From: Laguncularia racemosa
Taxonomy: Eukaryota; Streptophyta; Magnoliopsida; Myrtales; Combretaceae
Length of the DNA: 64,000 nucleotides
NCBI GenBank assembly: GCA_037954665.1
Contig: JBBMOL010000098.1
Location: forward strand, 1,674,001-1,738,000
Direction: 5' to 3'
A program made the position numbers and the translations under genes. The notes under the pieces were generated by a model that did no database searches, had not been told where the DNA came from, and worked only from the letters and a program-made list of their open reading frames with translations. The first letter of the stretch is position 1. Every line of letters begins with the position of its first letter. Below, one piece after another: positions 21,497 through 33,130 of this stretch.

Positions 21497-22380
21497 TTGT
21501 CTTTTCTTCAATACATCTTTTACTATTCTTACAAGTTTTCTTGCATTCATTTGAGCCAGTGTAGCATAACCCATCTGGGAAGGACTCAGCTCCGTGTTGA
21601 GCAGCAGAGAAAGAGGTTCTGCAAATTTTACGTATAATTGAGAGAAGGAGTCAAAAAGCCATTGAAAAAAGATTTAAAATCCATTCAGCATAACTTGCAA
21701 AATTAATAATTCAAAGAAAGTCTCTTTGGTCATACGAAGAATACTATTGGCAGGTCTTCCAATTTCACGTGCAGCAGTAGCTAATTGCTGAGATAATAAT
21801 CAGCAAATTGTGGGACCACTGCAATGGCGTAAATAATACCTAAAATAAGTGTCTCCTGCTTGCGTGTGGGGGGATTTAGCTGCAATGTAGTTGCATCAAC
21901 TGCTTCTGCACGAGCATGCAGTTCTTGAATTTTCAGGGAAGCCTCTCCAGCTCTTAGAATGAAATTCGAAGCGCCATATAACGTGTAGCCGACCAACAGA
22001 CTAGTTAAGAAACACAACGATGCGATGGTTATTGTAGCCCAAGCTAAATCAGCCCTCTTATGATACCTGCATGCTCAATGCATACTTGCTAAATAACAAT
22101 CTTAAAAAATCGTGGGGTTACTTTGTGAAACAACAACCATAATTGGATATTCTTACCGGCGCATTATGTAACAGCTCCAGCGTTGATGTTCAAATAAAAG
22201 CTTGCTGTCGTACAAAAAAATGGGCTCATTATTCTCGAAGTGTTGGTGGCCATATATGAGGAGGCGATTGGGGTTGGATATGAAATACACATTTGCCGAA
22301 ACTTTCTGCCACCTCCAAATATGTCCTCCATAAAGCGATCAAGTGCAAGTTTCACTTCAATGTATCTGCTCATATTGATG
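21497..22380 (-). pseudogene. Gene X, 3' exons: unrecognised two-TM protein fragment
   Basis: I do not recognise the product. Minus strand: an exon ending at 22157 with donor GTAAGA (frame with HFENNEPIFLYDSKLLFEHQ, then RWSCYIMRR) joins in phase across an intron (22067-22156) to an exon starting at 22066 (YHKRADLAWATITIAS). That exon holds a hydrophobic segment (CFLTSLLVGYTLYGASNFIL), a short helical stretch (ASLKIQELHARAEAV) and a second hydrophobic segment (TLILGIIYAIAVVPQF). Near 21783 a frameshift moves to the frame REIGRPANSILRMTKETFFE, and a tail ARKLVRIVKDVLKKRQ stops near 21510. The 5' end (MSRYIEVKLALDRFMEDIF, 22373) is in another frame. The shifts mark it as a pseudogene or a mis-modelled gene. 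Confidence 0.5.
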
Positions 22381-22702
22381 CCTTATTTAGATGATTCCAT
22401 CTAAGATATTTGACGGGTAATCTTATAGCTAACTTCAAGAAGAGGTCAGGAGAAGACACAGGTATTTCTTGTTGGGGTCATTCAGGAACTATTTGATATC
22501 TTGCCAAAGGCTGCATGTATCCTCTTAGACAGGTGAAATCTGACTATATATAACCTACTATTTATTATTAGTTTGAAACAATAAAACATTATTCCACCAT
22601 TTTCCCCCGTGCTGTGAAAGAAAGACGATTTAGGTTCACAGATTATTGGTGAATGTCGAATACTTTGTCTTGATTAAGTTAAAGAGAATACAAGGAAATA
22701 TA
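22381..22702. other. Spacer between gene X and an LTR block
   Basis: No coding signal beyond what may be gene X intron or upstream sequence. The target duplication ATATA of the next element sits at 22698-22702. Confidence 0.4.
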
Positions 22703-22966
22703 TGTCATGCCCCTAAGAAGGGTGTGAAAGTTTCCACTAAAAGCTATCACATTGCCTATGCACTTATTACATAATAATTGCTTTGTGAGTTAGAGGTTAT
22801 AAGACTTTAATTAAATATTTAATCAATTATAACTAATTATATTATATATAATCATATAATAAAAATATAACTATAGATTCTTATATTCTACGGTCGATTA
22901 AGATTGCAGAGAATCGAAATCCTCTACCAAAACAGTAAAATGAAAAAACATATGTAAGTATCCTGT

Positions 22967-23425
22967 GTGTTTGAAAATTTTGTATACACATGTGCATTAA
23001 ATGTTGAACACATAAATGATAGTTCAGCTATTAATACTCCTTTAGGAGTTGGAGGGAAGATAAGTAGAATATGCAGAGGAGTGGGAATAGAGATACAAGG
23101 CAAGGTGATGCCAGCAGATCTTTTGATCTTAGAGATGATAGAGTTTGACATCATTTTGGGTGTTAGTTGGTTGTCAAAGTGAAGAAGCTAAGTTGGAAGT
23201 GGTACCTATAGTGAGGGAATTCATAGGAGACTTTCTAGAAGACCTTTATAGTTTACCCCTAACTAGGGAGATAAAGTTCAGTATTGATTTGGTATAGGGT
23301 ATAATACCAATATCAAAATTAGTCGACAAGATGGCACCAATGGAATTAGAAGAGTTGAGAAAATAGTTATAAGAGCTATAGGATAAGGGTTACATTAGAC
23401 CCAATGTATCTCCATAGGGTGTAGA
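22967..23425 (+). pseudogene. Gypsy protease / RT-start fragment inside the LTR block
   Basis: Frame 22967-23182 gives a retropepsin C-terminal half: LGVGGKISRICRGVGIEIQG, then MIEFDIILGVSWLSK, matching the ILGxxWL flap/helix region of gypsy proteases. Downstream, about 23270-23425 reads in pieces as the RT start (REIKFSIDLV, PMELEELRK, DKGYIRPNVSP) with several stops. It lies antisense to the surrounding LTR. It is too short to assign to a clade. Confidence 0.65.
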
Positions 23426-23429
23426 GACC

Positions 23430-24340
23430 TTTGCACACATGCCCTGCATGTCCAGCACACTCACTCTACACAACCATGCTGCACACCTATGCACATTTTC
23501 TTAGCACATCTAGAACACTCACTTTACATGCCTATGTTGTACATCCGTGTACACTCGCCCTATACATCCAACACACTCACTTACTGTAGCACGCACTCCA
23601 CATTATACCATTTTTGTACACTCATGCACAGCAACAACACTCATCCATACAATCAAACACAACACGTACATCTCCCCTCCAACACCCCCCCCCCCCACAC
23701 ACACACACATATGCATATGGTCATGTACAGCAACACTCGCACACATTCAAACACGGCACACACACACGCATACATGCACCCAGTCATCACATCACCTACA
23801 CTCATGCACTAACATGGCTTGCAACACACACACATATACGAGCAAGCATATCACACAATATACACTTGCATACACATGAGCACGCACAACACATACTTGC
23901 ACACAGTCACACATAGTGCATACACACCACCATAAATACATACATATAGCTACACATAGCACACACTATCACGCTAACACACAGTAACACACCAACATAG
24001 TCACCTGTAGCAAATTGCACACAACAATACACATATGTAGTCACATACGACACATACATATACATCCTTACATGCACTTTGCTGCCCAATCACATGTACA
24101 CATAGCATGGCCTACAGCAAAGGACACACCTATGGACACGTACACAAATGCCATGCAAAAATACCTCGAGAGCATGTAGACACACCTACCAAGCTCTACA
24201 CAACCACACACACAAGGCACACAATCATGCACATAGAGCACCACACAAACCCACACACACTTAGCTTCCACCGCACCAACACACACCACACCAACATGCC
24301 CCATGCATCCTCACTGCACACACATACACAACCAGATGAA
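23430..24340. repeat. CA-rich low-complexity tract
   Basis: About 900 bases dominated by ACAC, CACATAC and TGCACAC words. Overlapping frames encode only His/Thr-rich repeats, so none is called as a gene. A similar tract occurs at 32040-33130 in the related solo LTR. Confidence 0.8.
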
Positions 24341-24655
24341 GGTAAGTCGGTTTATGCCTATTTATATTAGTAATTTTTTTTTTTAGGTTCATTCGTTGCA
24401 TGCAGTAAATTACATAAAGTTAGTAACTTTAGAGTTTTATCATGAAATTTTGTGACTAAGATAAAAGAGTTATTCCATAGGCAAATATTTACTAGGAATT
24501 TTCAATTAACTATTTTAAACTTATAATTTTAATTTATTTTATCGTTTAATCTAAATTTTTTTGCAGTTTTCTTTTTAAACGATTATTTCTTTTAATATAA
24601 TTTATGAGCTAATCCAGTATTAAATTTTTGCTAATTTCCTAGGTTTTACAATATA

Positions 24656-25176
24656 TGAAAAGGGTATCTACTGTCAGTCCTAGGGAAGAACAATTGCGTG
24701 AACAAAATGATCTATTCACCAAATTAGCCTTATCTATTTACTCGTCCTTTGATTAAATTCTAGTTTTTAGAGAGAGAGAGAGAGAGATTGATAAACCAAA
24801 CTAATCTAATTGTGGCCCTTATATTATCTTTAGATAATGAGCTAAAGCTTAAAGCAAGATCAAATGTATATATTGAATATACCAATGTAGACATTCTATG
24901 TCTTATTTGATTATGGCAATCGCATCTTGCTAGGAAGACTTCAATCTTATCAAGGATAGTTGAATTTATTATATATACTTGTTCTTGTGCAACATAGGGT
25001 AAAACCATAAAATTGAGAATTGTATTCAAATATTACGCATTATAGGAAAAATGTTAATCCCTATTCCCAATTAAGTGGTTACTAACTTTTCAGATATGGT
25101 GAAAAATGGGGTGAGTTGAATGAAATTACGTGGATGCTCTTCTTCAACATAAGAATATGACACCTGCCATTCTCTC
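24656..25176. other. AT-rich spacer (possible gene X intron)
   Basis: No gene seen. Holds a short GA microsatellite at about 24770-24787. It lies between two insertions that split gene X, so it may be intronic. Confidence 0.35.
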
Positions 25177-25501
25177 TATTGGCTTTAAATCATCAAAACA
25201 TAAGATAACATGAAGAATGGAAAATGCCTCTTTGAATAGAGGAAAAAAAAGTGAATTGCTCTATTACTTCTTTGATTTTTTGATTATATTTTTCTTATAT
25301 ATATATGTGTGTGTGTGTATGTGGGAGTAAAATACAAGGTAAAACGATAGGACATGTGACCAACTAAAATTACTTAACTAAGTCACAATGGTATGGTCTC
25401 CTTTATAACTTACAATGAATCACAAAGAGTAGTCTAATCTAAACTTGTACATCAAATTTTAAGAGTGTAAAAAAAAAAAAAAAATCTTATTTCATTATTA
25501 C
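25177..25501 (-). repeat. Copia-3 3' LTR
   Basis: Left LTR. Starts TATTGGCTTTAAATC (TG changed to TA) and contains a TG microsatellite near 25307. The right boundary is set by the adjoining purine tract on the minus strand. Confidence 0.65.
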
Positions 25502-25796
25502 TCCTCTTTAAGATTTTTCTTAAAGACTCTTAATTCTGATCTTAAGTACACAAATCTTCCTTTAGATAAGGACTTAGTTAAGATATCTACAACTTAGATC
25601 TTTGAATTGCAATGAACTAATTTTACTTCTTCATTTTACTTTACGTAAACAATGGAACTTGAAATTTATATGTTTGGTCCTTAAACACGTTTTGTTGCAA
25701 TTTTCCACTTTCTGTCCTTGCTGCTTCCATATTTCTTCCCTTCCTTCATAGTTCCTCTTTCATTGTTTCTGATTTGGAATGCCAAGAAGGCTCCTT

Positions 25797-26426
25797 CCAA
25801 TGGACTCTCTTCCCTCATGCTTGATCTTTGTTCTTAGGTTTGAAGTTTGCTAAGAAGTCCTACCATCGTTAAAAGCTTCAAATCGCACAATTCTTCTATA
25901 GCAGAAACGTGTGATTCAAACCTTACAGGTAAACTAATCAACATCTTTTCGACTACTTTCGCATTACTAAAGTCTTCCCGTAGCAATCTAATCTTGTTAA
26001 CTATATCAAGGAGCTTAGAGGAGTATTCTTTGACAGTTTCACTCTCCTTCATCTGTAACATCATGATCTCTCTTTTCAAGGTCAAGAGTTTAACCATCTT
26101 TACTCTTTCATTGCCTTCGAATTCATCTTTGGGTTTGTCCTAGACCTACTTTGGAGCTTTACACGCCATTATACATATGAAGATTGCATCCAAAAAGGTC
26201 GAATGTAAGCAAATAAGAGCCTTTGGTTTGCTTGCCAATTCTTTCTTGTGTTTCTTCATTTGAGCCAAAGTCAAATTTGTTCTTAAAGTAAGTGGATCAA
26301 TATCATTCTCCACCACATCCCATAAACTTTGAGCCTTCAAATAAGTCTTCATCTTGATTACCTATATGTAATAATTTTCTCTTGGAAAAATTGGAGGTCT
26401 CATGGTAGTAAGATTGCTAGATGCCA

Positions 26427-26427
<1 letters not shown>
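25797..26427 (-). pseudogene. Copia-3 gag fragment
   Basis: Start codon at 26425-26427 (MASSNLTTMRPPIF). Frame 26146-26352 gives MKTYLKAQSLWDVVENDIDP and a stop after MACKAPK; frame 25834-26097 gives KESETVKEYSSKLLDIVNKI and VGLLSKLQT. This is the UBN2-type gag domain, close in pattern to the gag proteins of Copia-2 and Copia-4. Nucleocapsid and all pol domains are absent. Confidence 0.8.

Positions 26428-26429
<2 letters not shown>

Positions 26430-26463
<34 letters not shown>
26430..26463. repeat. CT microsatellite
   Basis: An uninterrupted CT run of about 16 units immediately upstream of the Copia-3 gag start (minus strand: GA repeats in the leader). Confidence 0.9.
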
Positions 26464-26465
<2 letters not shown>

Positions 26466-26508
26466 GTTTGTGTAATATTTGAATTTTTAAGAATTATTTA
26501 ATATATAT

Positions 26509-28423
26509 TGTAACAAAAAGCTAATGACAAGAATGGGATTCTATAAGGAATAAGGGGTGGTTTTATCTTTTTAGTTAAGGTATATAAACTCACCATGACC
26601 TAATGTCCCTCTCTTTTCCCATTCTCATAGTAACAACACCATAAAAAAAAAGGAAAAAGAGGAAACTCTCTCTGGAGAAAACCTAAAGGTGATTAAGAGG
26701 AAGACAATAAGGATCGAATCCAATTTATTCCATTTAAGGCTATTAATGAATTAATGATTATTTCACATGGAATTGAGGATATAATCGCTTTTCGACCTTT
26801 ATGTGAATCAGAATCTAAATTTTAGGAAGGGACGTAACGAGCATCAGAATCAATGGATCAAAGATTTGATTCATAGAAATTCCAATGTAAGTATTCTAAT
26901 TTATGTTAAATGAGGAGAAAATACATGTTTTAAGGTTAAGTTAAGCCTAGGAATAAAGAGAATCAAATTTAGGAGAAATTGGAAAAAAGAAATTAGGGTT
27001 CATGAGAAATTACTGAGAGATACACGGCCTTTTAACATGGCTGTATTTTGACAATGTTGAATGCAATACATATCAAGAGATACACGGCCTATCTACACGG
27101 TCGTGTTCCAACTGTATTGAATGCAAAACATACTGAGAGATATACAACCTATCTACACGGTCGTGTTCCAATTGTGTTGAACCCAAAACTCACTGAAAGA
27201 TACACAACCTTTGACACTGTTGTGTATTAACTCGTGTTGAGCTACATGGCCTCCAACATGGCTGTGTTGAATGAAACATAACTTTATTCTATATCTATTT
27301 AACTTTTAATTGAGCTAATTTCCATGTAATTGAAATAGCCAGTAAGACATTAGAAATTTTAATAGATTAAGAGAGTTAAGGAATTATATTATTCTTATAT
27401 TAGTACTAAGAAGTGATCATTGTTGCAATTACATATTTCAAATTAGCTTTAAGTCCAAGACCAGAATTGCTTAAGACTAGGACTCAAGGTACGTATAACT
27501 TATGTGTTGATTTGTGCTTGTTTAAGTTAGTGATATTAGTTTTGATTTAATTGGAAGAATTGGCTTAAGTGTTTAAGTTGTATGTTGTATGTGCTTGGCT
27601 TGGCTTAAGGGCCCGTAATCCTTACGTAGCACCCCAATAATCCTTACGTTGTCCTTAGTAGAGTTGTGCTTGGAAATAATTTAGGTTGAATATTGGATTA
27701 AGTGGACATAGGTGTGGGGCTCGTAGTGGTAGTTCCCATTACCAAGATCAAGAGGCTTAAGTGTACCATGGATATGGGGCTCGTAGTGAGAGTTCCCATC
27801 ACCAAGTTTAAGGGTTAAGGGATCATGGGTGTGGGGCTCATAATGGCAATTCCTATTACCAATTCATGTTCTAATGTGTTAAGTGTGTTAAGAGGGTTAT
27901 GAGTACCCTATTATTCCTTGCGGACTTAAATTGTATCATGAAATGGTGCCTATGTTTAAGTACTACAAAATGCATATGATAACTATTCATGTTTGTTCAT
28001 GCATGTGTACTTGTGTTTTATGTATTGGGCATTAGTTCACCCTTCGAGAAACATTTTTTTTAGATGCAGGTGTTGAAAGAGATGATCACCTAGAAAATAA
28101 CATGGGTTTGGGTGAACCACAAAGAGAGGAAGGAGATGGTTATCATTACTACTATGGCGATTAGGAATTTGGGAGAATTATGTTATTTGAATGTAATAGA
28201 TAATATCATTTAGAGAATGTTGATTTAGAGTTTTATAGACTTCCGTTGGATTAGATATTGAATATGGATTTATGAAATTGATTTTGAAGTTGTGGGATAT
28301 ATTGAATATCTTTATATAGGAATTTTATAATAAAAGGGTATCAAAGTTGATTTAGAGCCTTAATGCGTTCTTAAGAGATAAAAATATGTGGTGAGTAGTA
28401 GCATGACTTGGGTTTCAGGGTGA
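26509..28423 (+). mobile_element. Probable gypsy solo LTR inside the Copia-3 leader
   Basis: Starts TGTAACAAAAAG and ends near TTGGGTTTCAGGGTGA; the flanks are AT repeats (TATAT left, TATA right), consistent with but not proving a target duplication. A TATA box (GGTATATAAACTC, about 26580) early in the segment fixes the plus orientation. It contains a 60-bp palindrome array at 27018-27257 and three copies of a GTGGGGCTCGTAGTGG-like phrase (about 27713, 27772, 27829). Removing it brings the Copia-3 primer site to about 150 bases from its gag start, a normal leader length. Confidence 0.65.
27018..27257 (+). repeat. Four-unit 60-bp array with ACACGGCC/GGTCGTGT arms
   Basis: AGATACACGGCC-type starts at 27018, 27078, 27138 and 27198, exactly 60 bases apart, each followed by a second arm such as CTACACGGTCGTGTTCCAA. 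It lies downstream of the TATA box, unlike the Gypsy-1 array. Confidence 0.9.
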
Positions 28424-28498
28424 TATAGTTTGATTTCACGCTCCTCACAGACACTAGAAGAAAAGGACGACCCTCACTTCACAGATCCCTTAAGACAA

Positions 28499-28811
28499 GA
28501 GCTCTAATATCATTTGTTGGTTTTAAATCATCAAAACATAAGATAACATGAAGAACATAAAAGGCCTATTCGAACAAAGGAAAAAAAAAAAAAGGTGAAC
28601 TACTCTATTACTTTTTCCATTTTTTATATATATGTATGTGAGAGTAAAATGCAAGGTAAAATGATAGGAAATGTGACCGACTAAAGCTACCTAATTAAGT
28701 CACAATGGTATGGTTTCCCTTATAACTTACAATCAATCAAAAAGAGTAGTTTAATCTAAACTTACATATTAGATTTTAAGAGAAAGAAAAATCTTATTTC
28801 ATCATTATTCA
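28499..28811 (-). repeat. Copia-3 5' LTR and primer site
   Basis: LTR 28515-28811 (TGTTGGTTTT ... TTATTCA). On the minus strand it is followed at 28514-28499 by AATGATATTAGAGC, a degraded initiator-Met primer site. This fixes the element orientation. Confidence 0.7.
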
Positions 28812-29085
28812 CCTTTTGCAGGTATTTTGGATTCCACTCCGAAAAAGCAAAAGATCTGTATAATTTAAGACGGTATGGTCCATCTCCTACGACGAGTCAT
28901 AAACATAAATTGTGGTATCAATAAAATAATCGACAATATTATTTGCAAATTTCACCCTTTTCGTCTGTCCATTAAAAACATATACTTGAGAAGTTTTTGC
29001 CACAAAATGAGATCCACGTCTTTAATTCAAGATTCCACTCTCCTTCAAATTCAAAAAAGCTAGCATGTATAAGGAAAATCAATGT
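28812..29085. other. Spacer downstream of the gene X fragment
   Basis: No convincing coding frame. A short plus-strand frame (28875-29063) is probably chance. Confidence 0.3.
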
Positions 29086-29459
29086 CTAAGGACTTGGAAA
29101 CAATACCACTGTATTATATCCATGCCGATTGTCGGAACACCTCAACATAGAATTAGCATGTCCATCCATTCGGTCATCGTAGGCCATTAGTTTACTCTCC
29201 AGCAACCTTACCCCTTGATTAGACATGCTGCCATGCAACTTCTCGCTTTCAATCTTGAGACTATCGTCTGTAATCTTGTACACTACTAAGCGCATAATGC
29301 TCCATGCCATGATCCGGAGGAAACTGTGTGGGAAACCATGCCTTCTTGGACCGAATTATCTTGTACATGGGCGAGACTGTCATTAGCTGGTCACATGCAA
29401 GAGCCTCCGAGCAAGACCCTCCCTTCAAGGGCACGAAATGCTGCTTCTTTCTTTTGGCT
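29086..29459 (-). pseudogene. Gene X, upstream exon fragment(s)
   Basis: I do not recognise the product. Minus strand, two overlapping frames that look like one coding region with a frameshift near 29290: first RRNIAKRKKQHFVPLKGG, then LMTVSPMYKIIRSKKAWF; next frame MAWSIMRLVVYKITDDSLKI and VRLLESKLMAYDDRMDG, stopping at 29086. A basic cluster (RRRRNIAKRKK) spans the solo-LTR insertion point and could be a nuclear signal. Once the solo LTR is removed, the coding sequence continues upstream to an acceptor at 34111-34112. It may belong with the two-TM exons at 21497-22380; that link rests only on strand and order. Confidence 0.45.
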
Positions 29460-30212
29460 ATATTTGTCACGCCTCAAATGGGGCCTAGAAGTTTTCACAT
29501 AAAGTTATCACGTTAGGTGTGCATTCGTTACATGATAACCGTTTTGTGAGTCAGAGGTCGCAAGGCTCTAAATAATTATTTAATCAATTATAATTAATCA
29601 TATTACATAAAATCGCATAATGAAAATATAACTACGGATTTTCATGTTCCACGGTCGACTAAAATCGTAGAGAATCGGAATCCCTTACCAAAACAGTAAA
29701 ATGGAAAAATAATTCTAAGTTTCATAATTGCAATTTGCACATCAAGTTCCTAAGAATAATATTACATCTAAATAATCTATCAATCACAAATCTTACTCTA
29801 TCGTTCTTGATTCCCAAAGATCTTGTCATATCATATCTTATCCCATCCCAAGCTTTTGTGTTGTTTCCCGCAAGACAATTTATGGAGGGGTGAGCACACT
29901 ACGACTCAGTAAGATGAGAGTGCAATACTCTGAACACTGCACACGTACAAGCAATTTTAAACAAGTTTTCAAATCATATGCTATGCATTAACAACCATAC
30001 GAATGCAACATCGCATGCGGTCTTCCAGTAACCAGCGTGAAGGCTAGGGTTTACGCCTCCTCTTGACCTTGGGTTAGACATTCAGATCATACCATCAGTG
30101 CCCAGGTCTCAACTCAATTAATTACTCTTATCTCTTTATTAGAAATTGTGTCTTGATCTCAATGTCATAAGCTCTAGTGTTACTCACACATTGAGCCATA
30201 AACACCTTTAAG

Positions 30213-31572
30213 CAATGTTGTCAAAATCATGAGTTAACTCGCACGTTTCTACGATTTTACGAGTTGGTGAGTACATTCCTAGTCAACTCGCATGTAAAAA
30301 CGTTTTTGAGGTAAGATTGTAGTAGAATCGTGATTCTACACGTGGAATTGGTAAAATTACGAGTTTACTAGCGTTTTTACGTTTCTACTACAAGGTCTTA
30401 TTTTCCATTAGTAGAAGGAGTGAAGAGGAAGTAGCCCGGCCTAGTTGAAAACATGCAGCCTAGGGAAGCCTAGCCTAGCCCAAAATTCAAGTAAATTTAT
30501 AGGCTATAGCTTTTATTCTTCAATTACATCAGACGTCACAATATGTATATGTATTATTTCTAACTTTCTGTTCTTACTCTTTTCCATTGGTTCCTATCGT
30601 TTAGTAGAAACTTCAAACTTCAAATAATGTTTTTTCTTTTCTAATCTTGAATCTTGAGTGGCGATCTTGTGTGGGAGAAATGAAAACCTTCAAGAGTTGC
30701 TACTGTTGCCGTTGTATGCTCATCGGTCGTTGGTGTGATGCATTGCGTTAAAGTCTTTGTGTTCGTGTTTGTCGGTCGTCGGTCTTCCTATTCCCGTTTG
30801 TAATCATGTTCGTGTTAAGCACTTATGTTTGATTGCTGCAACTTTTCTTATTTTAATTAATATTTTTGTAATAATAAATAAAATAATAGTAGATAACTTT
30901 AACTTTATAAGAATTTTTTAGATTTTTAATTTTATAGGAAATGTGTAAATGCATTTATATTTTTATCTTTTCAATATCTCATAGTTATAATACTTTTAAA
31001 TATATATTGTTAAGTAAATATATTTTAAATTAGTAATCACGAATAGTGTAAAAAATTACCTAATAATATATAATTTTGAAGGCTTTTCTTGTTATAGTAC
31101 CTTTTTTATTATTTACTTTTGGTTGGTAGTTATTTGTCATTTTTTTTATATTACTCCTTTCTAATGATATATCTTCGTTATCAACTTTTATTTATTAGTA
31201 ATTTCTTAAAGTCACAATTGATTTTTAAATTTTATCTATTATCTTTTAGCTTTTGTATATATAATTGGTAAAACTCGCTTTATATATGATTTATCATTTT
31301 AGAAATAAAATATCTATATTATACAACTTATACTTGATTATCTATATTATGACTTTTATTGCAAATTTGTAATTTATGACAAAAATAAATGCTGAATTTC
31401 CTTATTTTTATTATCCATTATATTTTTTAATTATTATTGTAAGTAAATTTACAATATTTGGAAGTTATTTTACATAGGTTATAGAAACTTACGTTTCTAC
31501 GTTTCGTTTCTACATTCTGATTCCAATGACTCCTTAGCGATTTTACGTAAAATCGCGATTTTGACAACCTTG
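30213..31572. mobile_element. hAT-2: non-autonomous hAT element in the solo LTR
   Basis: 1360 bp bounded by the 8-bp direct repeat CCTTTAAG (30205-30212 and 31573-31580). Ends: left CAATGTTGTCAAAATC, right (reverse) CAAGGTTGTCAAAATC, one mismatch in 16. Subterminal copies of ACGTTTCTACG and GATTTTACG occur in both halves. The interior is AT-rich with no transposase, so it would depend on an enzyme supplied elsewhere. Confidence 0.9.
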
Positions 31573-32039
31573 CCTTTAAGGGCAAACCAAACTTGGAACC
31601 GTCAAGGCACAATAATTTCCTAATTACTTAGTTCGTACTTGGTGGAACAGTAGTCCTCCAATTACTTCTAACGCGCCCTATAGCAGTAATGGCCTTTAAT
31701 CATGCAATGTCTCATGCAATGCATGTCAAGTTTTATTTAAGTTAACATAATTAATTTAATATTTCAAAGCGATCACGTATGAATTGAACACACATAGGAT
31801 TCAGTCATATCAAAGACAAATACGAAACACAATCATTCAATTTAAGTCATAAAACAACAATCACATTATCATAAAAGATAGATCATTAAACATCAGGTTT
31901 TATTTGAAGTCACATAATCAACATTTATTCCTTTTCCTTGTCGAGTTCATCTTCATCGTAGGAAATTCAATAGCTCACCAGACTTTGTCTCGCGCACAAC
32001 CCAACCACATAACAGTCGCACATCTTACTTCCTTGCTCC

Positions 32040-33130
32040 CACACATTCTTCACACTATCTCATGCACGTGTCCTCAATTTATATGACACACACGGACCAA
32101 CGACAGCCATCCAAGACACTGTACACAAATACACACTAGCTACCAAAACAAACACTCCTGTCCACAACGCCACATACACTAGCACTCATGCATAAGCACA
32201 TACGCATACACAAGCATACACTCCCGCACATACACATAGAGCCAGCATGCCCTCATGCATATACACACTTAAACCTACATACACTCATGCATATACACAT
32301 AATCCTCTTGCGTACACACCCATTCACCTACACTAGCACACATATACACACCAGTCTACACACATGTACATGCATATACAAACCAGCATACATTCTCATG
32401 TACATACATACACACTAGCATATACACTCATGCACACATTCAGCACATGCACGCACACATGCCAAACCACATACTCACGTACCGATTCAGCACACACACA
32501 CACACATGTCAGGCTACACACTCATACACATACATACACTAGTCCACACACACGCACACATACATACACAACCCAACACAAGTTCTCATGCACATACACA
32601 TGCACTGGCACACATGAGCTACATAATTCTAGCACACACACACTCTACATCTCATACACACAACACCAGCGCCCCATCTTCCCTCTATGGCACACTAATA
32701 CGGCCATAGCAGCAACCCTCTTCATTCCACACATATGCACACACGACTCCATCATGTATTCACAACACACACCATCCAATACACTTTAGCACATGCACAA
32801 GCGCACTAAACTGGTACATGAAGCAACTCCACAACATGCTCCAATTCCACACAATTATTGCACTCGCATGCAGTATCCACTGCACACACATAGCACTTAT
32901 CTACATCCGCAGTTATGGCATAATCCCAAATCTTGCACACCAACATTCACATCACTCAACCACACCCCAGGATACCTCCTACACCAACATGACAACAACA
33001 ACAATAGCAATAGCAGCAACCACAACGACAACCCATCAACATAACACAGCTTACTTCACTCCACCCACATCTACGCAGAACAAGGCAGGACACAATCACA
33101 ATCACTCAAATTCCACAATGACCAAGATAT
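32040..33130. repeat. CA-rich low-complexity tract in the solo LTR
   Basis: About 1.1 kb of ACACAC, CATACAC and CATGCAC words. Overlapping frames give His/Thr-rich peptides only. Similar in composition to 23430-24340. Confidence 0.8.

Larger units (their letters stand above)
22703..24650 (-). mobile_element. LTR-like block related to the 29465-34075 solo LTR
   Basis: Flanked by ATATA (22698-22702 and 24651-24655); starts TGTCATGCC and ends TTTTACA. Its first 240 bases align with the first 240 bases of the solo LTR at 29465 (shared TTTAATCAATTATAA, ACCAAAACAGTAAAATG and others). It then contains a plus-strand gypsy pol fragment and a CA-rich tract. The related LTR is minus-oriented, so this block is assigned minus. 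It is probably a rearranged solo LTR. Confidence 0.6.
25177..28811 (-). mobile_element. Copia-3: gag-only Copia remnant with two LTRs
   Basis: Two related segments of about 300-325 bp, 25177-25501 and 28515-28811, share TTTAAATCATCAAAACATAA, TCACAATGGTATGGT and AACTTACAAT-type blocks. Minus strand: a primer site follows the right LTR, and gag lies inside at 25797-26427. A purine tract (AAAGAGGAG) abuts the left LTR. The pol region is missing, so gag runs almost directly into the 3' LTR. A solo LTR (26509-28423) sits in the leader. No target duplication was found. Confidence 0.75.

Noticed and set aside
23489..24370. Several overlapping plus and minus frames of 80-110 codons
   Set aside because: They translate to His/Thr/Tyr-rich or Cys/Val-rich repeats because of the CA-rich composition; open on many frames at once, with no domain.
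21497..29459. Treating gene X pieces as one intact gene
   Set aside because: Strand and order fit, but frames shift at least twice and no product is recognised to confirm that the 5' and 3' pieces belong together, so they are listed separately.
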